DNA from: JBDKFK01 sp039798745
Lineage (GTDB): Bacteria; Patescibacteriota; Microgenomatia; UBA1406; GWC2-37-13
Length of the DNA: 64,000 bases
NCBI GenBank assembly: GCA_039798745.1
Contig: JBDKFK010000002.1
Span: forward strand, 1-64,000
Direction: 5' to 3'
Shown: in pieces, positions 8,565-16,163 of the stretch
Layout of the letters: every line of letters starts with the position of its first letter
How positions within the stretch are numbered: position 1 is the stretch's first letter
Translations under genes and position numbers: made by a program
The notes under the pieces: model-generated
Databases searched by the model: none
Told to the model about the DNA's origin: nothing
What the model saw: only the letters and a program-made list of their open reading frames with translations

Positions 8565-9000
8565 ATTTTCCTTGTCCAAAAAATCCACCGAGTGTGGTTA
8601 ATAAAATAATTTTAGGGGCATATATTATTGTGTTCGCTATTTGTCGCCAGGTGATAGTCCATTTAACATCGGATGAAAATGTAGCTGGAAGGGTTAGGGA
8701 GACAACGAATATTGAGATTATTGATATGGTGACAAGTACGACACCCATAAGCGCGCCGTAGAGCCAACCGTTTTGTTTTGCATATAAGGCTGCAGTGAGA
8801 CCGCCTATAAACGGTGCTAGGTAATACATGATCTGTAATACTCGAATGATAATGGTATCACGGAGGCTACCCGGAGGGATAGTATATTGTATGGGACCCG
8901 GTATGACGCGCTCGAGAATAACAACTATGATTATAGATACGATCTTCATAACTAGAACAGCTAATAGTCCAAATAGTACTGATTTAATAAATTTCTTCAT
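8551..9000 (-). CDS. Four-helix integral membrane protein
   Basis: 149 residues, mostly hydrophobic. Membrane segments lie at about 7-30, 52-72, 80-102 and 124-143. A TIPPGSLRDT loop follows the first helix. The end is GGFFGQGKYEKQ. No family was recognised with certainty; size and layout resemble small bacterial four-helix proteins of unknown function. It sits inside the operon, 4 bases after the 9005 stop, and overlaps the next gene. It may be a membrane partner of the anchored proteins. Confidence 0.7.
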   Translation of the reverse strand: MKKFIKSVLFGLLAVLVMKIVSIIIVVILERVIPGPIQYTIPPGSLRDTIIIRVLQIMYYLAPFIGGLTAALYAKQNGWLYGALMGVVLVTISIISIFVVSLTLPATFSSDVKWTITWRQIANTIIYAPKIILLTTLGGFFGQGKYEKQ

Positions 9001-9004
9001 ATTC

Positions 9005-9970
9005 TTAATTAAGTTTTAGATGAATACCATGATCGTTTCCAAGGTAATTATCATTTACAACCACACAGCTTGATCTAAGAATAACTTCATTGGGCTCTGA
9101 TACAAGCCAACTGCCGCCACAATCACGCGGCATCACAGATGCATAGTCAGTAGTCAGAAGAGTTCTATAACTCTGGTCAGCTGATAGGAATCCAAACCTG
9201 AAAGAGACCCCAAAATGATAAGCGTCAATAGGTTTTGAAGATTCCTTTATAACAAGAAAGCCGTTATTCACATCATCATACATTACCTGTGACAGGCCGT
9301 ATGAATCGTTTTCTTTCTCAAAAATATTGGTCGTAATAACGTTGTTATTTCGATCCGTTACAAGTACAGACTTATGTCCAGATTCATCCATGCCTGTATA
9401 AAATATCCAGTAAGACAAGGCATTATTTACATCTATGAATTCCCGACCTTTGTACTCATATTCATATGTTTGTGTTGTCTTTTCATCAAGGTTTGCTATA
9501 AGAATTTTGCCTGGAGTAGGTTTAAGTAATAATAGATTACCTCTCCATCCAAAGAACGAGTCTAGTAGTGTCCCCGACATAGTTCTTCCACATTTACCTT
9601 CGTTAAAACCTATGAGGGTTTTTAGGTCGTAGTAATTGTTATATTTATCTTTTACATTAAAAAAACATTTATTAGTGTCATCAATATATGTGAAATAAAA
9701 ATATTTTGAGCTATCCTGAGATGGGTATATGATGGTTTCAGGTATACTCACATATACCGGTGTGGGGGTAGATGTAGCGGTTGGAGTTTTAGTAACCGTT
9801 ACTTCTTTGCAAGGCGTTGCACTGCACTTGGCAGTTGTTCTTTTAGCGACTGGTTTATAGCTCAAATGACCTCGTATAAGCGAATATGTACCTGCGGAAA
9901 ACAATGTTATGACAGTCAACAGCCAGACGGTGTGGTAGGTGTGCCATGTGTTATCGTGTTTAGTGGTCAT
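9005..9970 (-). CDS. WHxYHTVWL-type anchored protein with propeller-like ectodomain
   Basis: 321 residues. The N-terminal W-H-T-Y-H-T-V-W-L motif (9-17) leads into a membrane segment (about 18-34). A KTPTATSTPTPVYV linker (about 61-74) follows. The ectodomain is beta-rich with repeated short strands (GKILIANLDEK, SVLVTDRNNNVIT, RTLLTTDYASV), suggesting a WD/TolB-like propeller rather than the PsbP-like fold of its neighbours. Four Cys lie in the ectodomain. Its start overlaps the 9967 stop by 4 bases, so it is coupled in the operon. Confidence 0.72.
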   Translation of the reverse strand: MTTKHDNTWHTYHTVWLLTVITLFSAGTYSLIRGHLSYKPVAKRTTAKCSATPCKEVTVTKTPTATSTPTPVYVSIPETIIYPSQDSSKYFYFTYIDDTNKCFFNVKDKYNNYYDLKTLIGFNEGKCGRTMSGTLLDSFFGWRGNLLLLKPTPGKILIANLDEKTTQTYEYEYKGREFIDVNNALSYWIFYTGMDESGHKSVLVTDRNNNVITTNIFEKENDSYGLSQVMYDDVNNGFLVIKESSKPIDAYHFGVSFRFGFLSADQSYRTLLTTDYASVMPRDCGGSWLVSEPNEVILRSSCVVVNDNYLGNDHGIHLKLN

Positions 9971-11130
9971 TGTAGAAATCTGAAACTGTTAAGCGATTTG
10001 TTAAATTTTTCTAAATCATTTTTAGTCTCAGGATCTGTAGGGTCGATTAACATTGCATTTGCCCCAGCTCCGACTGATATGGTATATAGCTTATTATTAT
10101 GTATCGTAAACAAATGATAGTAGGTGCCTCCTGGTGTTCCTGTTACCTTTGTAAATGTAATTTGCTTGTCCGTTGTAACTGTCTCGAAGGTTAGTTCCTT
10201 ATATCCTTCATATCTACTTTGTATTTCAGTCTTTATATCCACATCGTTTTCTAGTGGCTCAGCACTAAAACCCATAAAAAAGACAGGGCAATCGCCTCTA
10301 CAGTTTGAGTTGCCATATGATGGATCATATAATTCTAAGCTCTGATCTCCATTGATATTCATATACCAATATCCTGGGTAATCAAACGTAAATCCAAAAG
10401 CAGTCATATTAAGCGATTTATAGAAAGTTTCGTCATATACCGGTTTAGTGGGATTGACTTCAAAAATAGAAAGAGTATTTAAGATAGCGTTAAATCCTGA
10501 AACATAGTCAACGTCGAGCGGAGACGAACTAGCCTGTTCTTCGGGTTTGAGGTTAGAATAATTCATTTTTATTACATAGGCGCCCTCATTAGTAGGGATA
10601 ATAACAGTTCGTATGGGTCCAGGTGTTTCCCATCCCTCATTTGTTTCATAAACTTGAACATTTCTATTAGCAATAAAATCGTCTGGTAATCTTGTTGTGA
10701 CAATGTTCATTTCTTTTATATTTTCATCTTTAAGTGAGCTGCCCATTTTAAGGTCAAGAAATTCTTGAATATCCTCATTTTTTGTTTTTTCTATATACAT
10801 ATATCGCATAGGTCTTTCAGGGTAGTCTAGCAATACAGTAATTTTATTGGCAGTTTCATCAACCCTAAAAGTAGTGGGATATGTAAAGTAAATCTGCATT
10901 TTATCGCTTTTGTATGTATCCCAAACTCTGCGTTTATCTACTGTTGGTGTAGGCATTTCTATGGGTGTCGGTGAAGGAACAAGAGACGCATTTCTCCGTT
11001 TAATAGGTGGTAAAGGTTTCATCCTGTGAGCCGCACTATCTACTAACCACCAAATACCGAATGTAAATAATATGATTACTGTCGAGAGCCAAACAGTGTG
11101 GTATGTATGCCAAGTAGAGTCGATTTTCAT
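9967..11130 (-). CDS. WHxYHTVWL-type anchored protein with two PsbP/Mog1-like domains
   Basis: 387 residues. W-H-T-Y-H-T-V-W-L (7-15) is followed by a membrane segment (about 16-32) and a P/T linker (VPSPTPIEMPTPTV, about 51-64). Domain 1 opens with W-D-T-Y-K-S-D-K-M and I-Y-F-T-Y-P-T. Domain 2 opens with Y-K-S-L-N-M-T-A-F and T-F-D-Y-P-G-Y-W (about 243-262). A GNSNCRGDCP loop may be disulfide-bonded or bind metal. It is separated by one base from the 11132 gene. The two domains diverge strongly, so the duplication is old. Confidence 0.76.
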   Translation of the reverse strand: MKIDSTWHTYHTVWLSTVIILFTFGIWWLVDSAAHRMKPLPPIKRRNASLVPSPTPIEMPTPTVDKRRVWDTYKSDKMQIYFTYPTTFRVDETANKITVLLDYPERPMRYMYIEKTKNEDIQEFLDLKMGSSLKDENIKEMNIVTTRLPDDFIANRNVQVYETNEGWETPGPIRTVIIPTNEGAYVIKMNYSNLKPEEQASSSPLDVDYVSGFNAILNTLSIFEVNPTKPVYDETFYKSLNMTAFGFTFDYPGYWYMNINGDQSLELYDPSYGNSNCRGDCPVFFMGFSAEPLENDVDIKTEIQSRYEGYKELTFETVTTDKQITFTKVTGTPGGTYYHLFTIHNNKLYTISVGAGANAMLIDPTDPETKNDLEKFNKSLNSFRFLQ

Positions 11131-11131
11131 A

Positions 11132-12256
11132 TTAGTTTCTATTCAAAGTAACTGTGTTAAGAAAATAATCGAGTGCTGTTAAAGCCTGGTCGCCCGATGC
11201 GGAGATGCTATAGATATAGTTGTCTTTAAGGAATGCAACTTTAGTTATGGGCCTTTTTAATCTTGGATCTCTCATGTTTTCGGTTCTCACAGCTTCAATT
11301 CCGTTAATTTGAGTTCTGTATATTACTGCGTCCTTGCTATAGGGATCAGAATCGCTCTTTGCTGATAGAGTATCCAAAGTATGATTTGTATCATTCCGCG
11401 TGAAACCAATCCTTATTTCGCTTGCGAATTGATCCTTACATACAACACCATACCCTGTGAAGCCTTCTAATATAGAATCGAGATCTGATGTACTTTCAGT
11501 ACATGTGTAGTTTAGTGGGTATTTGAATTGAAACTCGTCACTCTTAAATGTTTGCCAGTTCGTAGTATCTGTATAGTAGCTCGGATCAAGGAAGTTGAAA
11601 TGTTTTGTTACATAGTCCAACACTTTTTTAAAATCTTCAATTCGTTTTTTCGTATTACGTGTAGCAGATATGCTAATAAATGTACCATTCTTGTTTATTA
11701 CACGTGTCAGTGTATATATGTCTTTGTTAGTCGAGCTACTTCGTGTAGCTTCAAGATATTCTATCGTGGGCATTCCAGCAATTGTTCCGTTTGAAAGTTT
11801 AGTTATATTATCACCTGTATTCTCTCCTACGTGCGCGTCGTATATTTTTTGAAAATAACTGGCACTATCGTTAATAGTAATGATAATTTTTTTATGTTCT
11901 TGCGAGTCGTGGTTTAGTTCGAGTTCTATCTTACTAGCGCTTTTGTTAACGAGTTTGTATATGTCCGGATACAATAATGCAAAATTGTACTCATCATTTT
12001 TGTAGAAGTTTCCGAATGGTGTAGCATATTCGCTAGGTAATGCTGTTAGATCAGGAGTAACTGATATCGCAGTAAGATGTATTGACGTTTCTTTCAACTC
12101 TTCACTAGATCCTGTTAATCCAAGTTCCATTTTTAGTGTGGGAAAAGCATATATAAAAATGACAACAGCCAGTAAGGCAAGTGTATAGCTTCCCCACTTA
12201 AGTAGCTGAAACCTTTTCTGTTCCGATAGCATATTTTTCATATTACGCATTGCCAC
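11132..12256 (-). CDS. Membrane-anchored protein with two PsbP/Mog1-like domains
   Basis: 374 residues from a GTG abutting the upstream stop. Later in-frame ATGs (12250, 12241) are equally possible because no clear Shine-Dalgarno decides. The membrane segment is at about 22-40. Domain 1 starts F-Y-K-N-D-E-Y-N-F with L-L-Y-P-D-I-Y (about 84-99). Domain 2 starts W-Q-T-F-K-S-D-E-F with F-K-Y-P-L-N-Y (about 235-250). It ends in a short NTVTLNRN tail. Part of the eight-gene operon. Function unknown. Confidence 0.75.
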   Translation of the reverse strand: MAMRNMKNMLSEQKRFQLLKWGSYTLALLAVVIFIYAFPTLKMELGLTGSSEELKETSIHLTAISVTPDLTALPSEYATPFGNFYKNDEYNFALLYPDIYKLVNKSASKIELELNHDSQEHKKIIITINDSASYFQKIYDAHVGENTGDNITKLSNGTIAGMPTIEYLEATRSSSTNKDIYTLTRVINKNGTFISISATRNTKKRIEDFKKVLDYVTKHFNFLDPSYYTDTTNWQTFKSDEFQFKYPLNYTCTESTSDLDSILEGFTGYGVVCKDQFASEIRIGFTRNDTNHTLDTLSAKSDSDPYSKDAVIYRTQINGIEAVRTENMRDPRLKRPITKVAFLKDNYIYSISASGDQALTALDYFLNTVTLNRN

Positions 12257-13603
12257 TTACTTAACTTTTACCATAACATAACGTGATGGCAGTTGTAATT
12301 CCTGCACTATATCTTCAACTGATTTTGATGGTGCAGTTTGGGGAGGTTCAGACATGCCAAAGATTTTTTCCTGTGGGCATACCTCGCTCTTTTCGATAAA
12401 AGTTTTTGTGACTATATTAATCTCGCCACCCTTTGCATACCGTTTATCTCCCTGTATGTCAGTAGGTTTCTGAGCTGGGTGAACGATGCAATAGTGAGGA
12501 CCATCGTGAGAATCAACCCATACTGTATTCCAATCTTCAGGCAAATCAGTAATTTTCTCTTTTACATTACTTGTTAGGTCGAATAGATAAACACTTTTAC
12601 CAACCATGAGCAACTGATTTGTAGCTTCATCATATTTTATACTTGTTATTCCTTTCGGCATTTCCTGTTCGGCCACTAATCCGTCTTTTACTGAGGGATC
12701 TGATAGATGTATCGCAAGTATATATTTATATGTAGCAAGTCCATCAAAAAATGGTCCACCCGGCCCTGTTTGCCCGTCATCATAGGCCACAATCATTCGA
12801 TCCATGGTATCTATCCCTATAAATTCTTCGCCCTTTGAACAACCCATATGTGTTTCCGCAATAAATGTTGAGGTCGCCGTATCTGTGTCCAATGTGGCAA
12901 ATGTCTCACGGCCGCCGCATGTATCGCCTCCATCCGTTCTGACCAAAAACCATCTACTACGTATTTGTTTTGGATATCCTGGATAGTCTGCAATTTTACG
13001 CATTTTGTTTTCTTTATCCAGTCTCATTGCATAAGTTGCTCCATCAATTGTGAAGTATTTACCCTGTACCCATACAGAAATAACTAATGAATTATCGATA
13101 ACTTTGAGAGAAAGTATTGCAGGTTTGGGGTCTCCATATGAGGCTTTGGACTGTATTCCGGAGTCATGCGCATCAAACAGCAGCGTATTAGTGCCGTCGG
13201 TAAGATTAATCATTCTTACAGTGCGGGATTTACTATCATGATAAAGAAGTCTGTCTTGCCATCGAACCATGCTTTTTATAGAGTCGGTAGGGAGAGCGGC
13301 AAGGTCTTTATCTGAATCTCCTTCAATTTTTTTTAACATCCATAGATCTTTTGTGGGAGTAGGTGTTGGCGTAAATGTGGGGTATAACGAAGGTTTCTTT
13401 TGGATACTGTCTGCAGGTTTATCTGTTTTTCTCATCACTAACAACTTTCCTACTGTGTCCTTAATACTATTCTTAACCGTATTAGCAGTTATAATGACCT
13501 CGGCAATTTTTGGCATCTTCCCCTTCTCCACAGCATATATGGCCGTCGCGGTAACCGCGAGAATGAGCAGAGTGCCGATAGTTGTGAGAATAATAGATTT
13601 CAT
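12257..13603 (-). CDS. Membrane-anchored beta-propeller-like protein, first gene of the operon
   Basis: 448 residues. There is a membrane segment or signal anchor (about 5-24), a spacer, then a YPTFTPTPTPTKD linker (about 79-91). The large ectodomain has recurring strand-turn units (RLLYHDSKSRTVRMINLTD, NQLLMVGKSVYLFDLTS, TFATLDTDTATSTFIAE), consistent with a beta-propeller that binds a ligand or partner. Several Cys are present. It is preceded by the shared operator-promoter (13679-13733) and by a second possible -10 (13627-13632). The seven genes that follow are spaced by 22 bases or fewer or overlap, so this promoter probably drives all eight. Confidence 0.75.
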   Translation of the reverse strand: MKSIILTTIGTLLILAVTATAIYAVEKGKMPKIAEVIITANTVKNSIKDTVGKLLVMRKTDKPADSIQKKPSLYPTFTPTPTPTKDLWMLKKIEGDSDKDLAALPTDSIKSMVRWQDRLLYHDSKSRTVRMINLTDGTNTLLFDAHDSGIQSKASYGDPKPAILSLKVIDNSLVISVWVQGKYFTIDGATYAMRLDKENKMRKIADYPGYPKQIRSRWFLVRTDGGDTCGGRETFATLDTDTATSTFIAETHMGCSKGEEFIGIDTMDRMIVAYDDGQTGPGGPFFDGLATYKYILAIHLSDPSVKDGLVAEQEMPKGITSIKYDEATNQLLMVGKSVYLFDLTSNVKEKITDLPEDWNTVWVDSHDGPHYCIVHPAQKPTDIQGDKRYAKGGEINIVTKTFIEKSEVCPQEKIFGMSEPPQTAPSKSVEDIVQELQLPSRYVMVKVK

Positions 13604-13678
13604 ATAAATAGAACAATATAGCTGTTATTATATCATAATAGTGGCTTATAGTAATAGACTATATGTGTACTGAGAGCA

Positions 13679-13733
13679 ATTATAGCGTATGATAGAGCAA
13701 ATAAACATGACACCTAAGTCAGTATTGTTGACA
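13679..13733 (-). promoter_or_regulatory. Shared operator-promoter, site E (eight-gene operon)
   Basis: Minus strand: TGTCAA-N5-CTGACTT, then TGTCATGTT, 19 bases, TATAAT (13679-13684). It lies 76 bases upstream of the operon start. Its outer TTGACA also faces the divergent TATAAT at 13753-13758 (19-base spacing), so operon and RNA candidate may share control. Confidence 0.65.
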
Positions 13734-13765
13734 CCGTACAGACGGGCTATAGTATAATACTGTCT

Positions 13766-13900
13766 GACACGGAATTGCCTGCGCCTGGATGCCAACTGTC
13801 GAGAGCTTTGCCCCCGGCCCGCGGATATTCAGGAAAAACAGCATCGTACAAGCCTTATGGTTTGCAAGATTGCAGGTAGGGGCAACCCCGATTCCGTGTC
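13766..13900 (+). ncRNA. Structured non-coding RNA candidate, family not assigned
   Basis: A 10-bp perfect closing stem pairs 13766-13775 with 13891-13900. A TATAAT box at 13753-13758 would start transcription at or just before the stem. Inside are a CAAGCC-TTAT-GGTTTG hairpin (13849-13864), a possible CCTGGAT/ATTCAGG helix (13784-13790 with 13827-13833), and TTGCCCC (13809-13815) able to pair with GGGGCAA (13879-13885). It is GC-rich relative to its flanks and holds no convincing ORF. The size and closed-ends layout recall 6S-type RNAs or a riboswitch, but no diagnostic motif of 6S, SRP, RNase P or tmRNA was found. It could act in cis on the zinc-knuckle genes 170 bases downstream. Confidence 0.5.
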
Positions 13901-13992
13901 TCCCCTTCCCTGCTTCTCACCTCTTAAAAGCGGTACATGGAGTGCATTATGCTTTTATGACAATCTAAAGGGGCTATTTTATGTAAAAATGC

Positions 13993-13998
13993 TATAAT
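13993..13998 (+). promoter_or_regulatory. -10 box before the zinc-knuckle pair
   Basis: A TATAAT lies 74 bases before the ATG at 14073. The -35 region is weak. Confidence 0.4.
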
Positions 13999-14072
13999 AA
14001 GGGCGTGCGACAATATACAGCCGCAGTCCCCTGTCATCAGCGTCCACACGCTTATTCACAAGGAGGTGAAAC

Positions 14073-14258
14073 ATGACAGTCCTTGACATCCCGACATGTC
14101 CCATCTGCCAACGCCTCGGCACACAAGGGCAGTGTTCCCACTGCCACACCGACGTCACCTGTGTCATCTGTGATCTTGTCGACAGTCTTTGTGTGCAGTG
14201 TCGGCCGCCGCGGCAACAGGACAATGAGCCGCTTCCTTCACCAGAGGCGCAAATGTAG
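14073..14258 (+). CDS. Small tandem zinc-ribbon protein
   Basis: 61 residues. A strong AGGAGGTGA site 3 bases before the ATG fixes the start. Eight Cys lie in four CxxC pairs (9/12, 21/24, 30/33, 40/43) with a His at 25, the classic pattern of two zinc ribbons or knuckles. The remainder is short and the tail is Pro/Gln-rich. It is probably cytosolic and may bind nucleic acid or protein. It is followed after 16 bases by a membrane protein with a related CPIH...CxxC knuckle, so the two probably act together. GC and codon use are higher than in the neighbouring operon. Confidence 0.8.
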   Translation: MTVLDIPTCPICQRLGTQGQCSHCHTDVTCVICDLVDSLCVQCRPPRQQDNEPLPSPEAQM

Positions 14259-14274
14259 CAGCAAAGGAGGCACT

Positions 14275-14610
14275 ATGCCATATATTCCCTATGAGGCATG
14301 TCCCATACATGGAACATCAGTTCCATGTAGTCTTTGTGCTCAAGAGGCTGCTGCGGCAGCAGCGGATCCTGCTCAAGTTCCGGAGGGAGGGTACGCTATC
14401 CGCGACAAGCCTGCCGGACTCGTTGAGTGGTTTCTCATTCTGGTACTGGTCGTCATCATCGGCATTGGTATTGCTCCGTTACTGGGTGCTCTCATTATCC
14501 AGACGGGTATTACCACTCCACCGGTGAACTGGCTGGTACTTTGCGGCCTCAGCATTGTGGCAGTCATCCTGGCGGTGCTATCGGCACGTAAGCGCCGACG
14601 GCCCAGCTAG
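14275..14610 (+). CDS. Small zinc-knuckle membrane protein
   Basis: 111 residues. An AAAGGAGG site 6 bases upstream selects this ATG; the frame is open further upstream but without a site. The N-terminus has C-P-I-H...C-S-L-C (9-20), a likely zinc knuckle, followed by an Ala-rich stretch. Two membrane helices follow (about 49-72 and 82-102), and the end is a basic RKRRRPS tail. It sits in one transcription unit with the tandem zinc-ribbon gene and is closed by a strong terminator. Function unknown. Confidence 0.78.
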   Translation: MPYIPYEACPIHGTSVPCSLCAQEAAAAAADPAQVPEGGYAIRDKPAGLVEWFLILVLVVIIGIGIAPLLGALIIQTGITTPPVNWLVLCGLSIVAVILAVLSARKRRRPS

Positions 14611-14630
14611 GGATTTCTGCTCACATATCG

Positions 14631-14663
14631 GCGCCCATCAAAAGAGATTCTTTTGGTGGGCGC
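14631..14663 (+). terminator. Rho-independent terminator of the zinc-knuckle unit
   Basis: 15-bp stem (14631-14645 with 14649-14663, one G-U pair) with a 3-base loop, followed by a T/C-rich tract. Confidence 0.85.
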
Positions 14664-14680
14664 TATCTTCTTATATTTCT

Positions 14681-15493
14681 GACCTCCGGCGTCTGATAGA
14701 TTATTAGGACAACGTAATAATACAAGATAGTAGTTTATGGTCTATAGCATGCATACATTTGGTTATGTATGGTTTAATATATGCCAATAAGAGAGGAACA
14801 GTTATTTACAGGAAGCATCTATCATATATATAATCGGACGATTGACAAGAAACATATATTTAGTGATCATACAAACGCCACCCGCTTTCTTGAGGGTGTG
14901 CAATACTACCGATCAAGTAAGGCGACCATTGGCTTGGCAGATTATTACCGACTTGATGAAAAACAGCAAGCTAATATTTCACAACAGGTAGAGTATAAAA
15001 AATATCATTCAGTAGCAGTTCTTGCCTACTGCTTAATGCCAACGCATTTCCACTTGCTTATTAAGCAACAACAGGAAGACGGCATTAGAAATTATATGAG
15101 TAAGGTTACAAATGCATTTACACGGTACTATAATATCAAATCTCATAGAGGCGGTTCACTATTTCAATCCAGATTTAATGCGGTATGTGTACGGACCGAC
15201 GAACAGTTGATGCATGTTTCACGCTATATTCATCTCAACCCCTACAGTGGAAATATATCTTTTACGCTGAGAGATTTGCAGAAATATAAATGGAGTTCAT
15301 ATGCAGATTATATTGAGGAGAATGCTAAAGCATTTATAGAAACGCGCCCAGTGTTAAAGTTATGGAAGCTGCGAAGAGATTTGTATCAGAAGTTTGTTGA
15401 ACAAAATGCTGATTATCAGCGAATGCTAGAATATCCAAAACATAAGGTTGAGTAGAATGGGTTGTCTCATAAGGCTAACAGACGCCGGAGGTC
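14681..15493 (+). mobile_element. RAYT (REP-associated Y1 transposase) unit with flanking inverted repeat
   Basis: GACCTCCGGCGTCTG at 14681-14695 is an exact inverse of CAGACGCCGGAGGTC at 15479-15493. The match extends to 19 bases with one mismatch. Together they bracket the Y1-family transposase gene at 14781-15455. No target-site duplication was identified. Confidence 0.7.
14781..15455 (+). CDS. REP-associated tyrosine transposase (Y1/IS200-like)
   Basis: 224 residues. The family hallmarks are present: an N-terminal G-S-I-Y-H-I-Y-N-R-T strand, the H-x-H metal site in MPTHFHLL (about 95-101), and a downstream helix with the candidate catalytic Tyr in FTRYYNIK (about 114-121). R-G-G-S-L-F-Q-S-R-F and HVSRYIHLNP motifs typical of RAYT proteins follow. 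These enzymes nick single-stranded hairpins and are often domesticated to spread REP palindromes. The protein looks complete. The inverted repeat around it may be its recognition hairpin. Confidence 0.9.
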   Translation: MPIREEQLFTGSIYHIYNRTIDKKHIFSDHTNATRFLEGVQYYRSSKATIGLADYYRLDEKQQANISQQVEYKKYHSVAVLAYCLMPTHFHLLIKQQQEDGIRNYMSKVTNAFTRYYNIKSHRGGSLFQSRFNAVCVRTDEQLMHVSRYIHLNPYSGNISFTLRDLQKYKWSSYADYIEENAKAFIETRPVLKLWKLRRDLYQKFVEQNADYQRMLEYPKHKVE

Positions 15494-15499
15494 TGTAAA

Positions 15500-16072
15500 T
15501 CACTTCCGCTTATGAATAAGTTTACGTAGGAGAAATCCATAGCCAACTGCGTCGTCTATAGCGTAATGGGTATGCTCTGTCATACCTTTTGTGAGTGAAG
15601 GCGGCCATTTCAAACGACTTGAATCGTTAAACGTAAATCCGAAGGTGCCAGCTACATAGGAGCGGATATCAAGTGTGCGGATGGCATTTTTCTTGCTGAT
15701 AAATGGGTTTCCGGGTGCAAAACGATACAGATACCAACTGACAAACGTGTAATCAAGGCCAATTGGATTTGAGACAAAAATCGGTTCAGCATTGAGTTGT
15801 GTAATCCAGTTGTAAAAATCAGTCATCACCTTTTGTGGACTTTGAGAGTCTGAGGTAGCTTCCTGCCAGGCCTCTTGATTTTGAGCCCACCACGACATTG
15901 TTTCAGGATCTTGTTTTGCATCTTCCAGTGGAATTAGTTTTTGATAAAACTGCGCGACTTCTTGTTCAACAGTGGTTGCTACTGCAGCTAAACTAAGCAT
16001 AGAGTTTAGTCCAACAGCAGGGCCATCTGCTTCAATATCTACTACAATAAATATTTGTCCTGTTTCTAGCAT
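15500..16072 (-). CDS. DEDDh 3'-5' exonuclease (DnaQ/RNase T-like)
   Basis: 190 residues. Exo I is V-V-D-I-E-A-D-G-P (Asp/Glu at about 12 and 14). Exo II is N-P-I-G-L-D-Y-T-F. Exo III is H-T-H-Y-A-I-D-D-A with the His and final Asp. This is the full DEDDh set, so a two-metal nuclease is expected. No polymerase, BRCT or helicase domain is attached, which fits a stand-alone DNA/RNA trimming enzyme. It ends in UGA and lies convergent to the RAYT unit. Confidence 0.82.
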   Translation of the reverse strand: MLETGQIFIVVDIEADGPAVGLNSMLSLAAVATTVEQEVAQFYQKLIPLEDAKQDPETMSWWAQNQEAWQEATSDSQSPQKVMTDFYNWITQLNAEPIFVSNPIGLDYTFVSWYLYRFAPGNPFISKKNAIRTLDIRSYVAGTFGFTFNDSSRLKWPPSLTKGMTEHTHYAIDDAVGYGFLLRKLIHKRK

Positions 16073-16163
16073 TTCTATATTGTACTTATTTCATCACAAA
16101 AGTGGAATTACAAAGCTGTCAGGTTTCTTGATGCGGCTATCTATATAGAAACGAGTAGTTTAG

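Noticed and set aside
13766..13900. Assignment of the RNA candidate to 6S, SRP, RNase P or tmRNA
   Set aside because: No conserved core such as the SRP GGAAG/AGCA loop, the RNase P P4 block or a tRNA-like end was found; similarity to 6S is limited to the overall shape.
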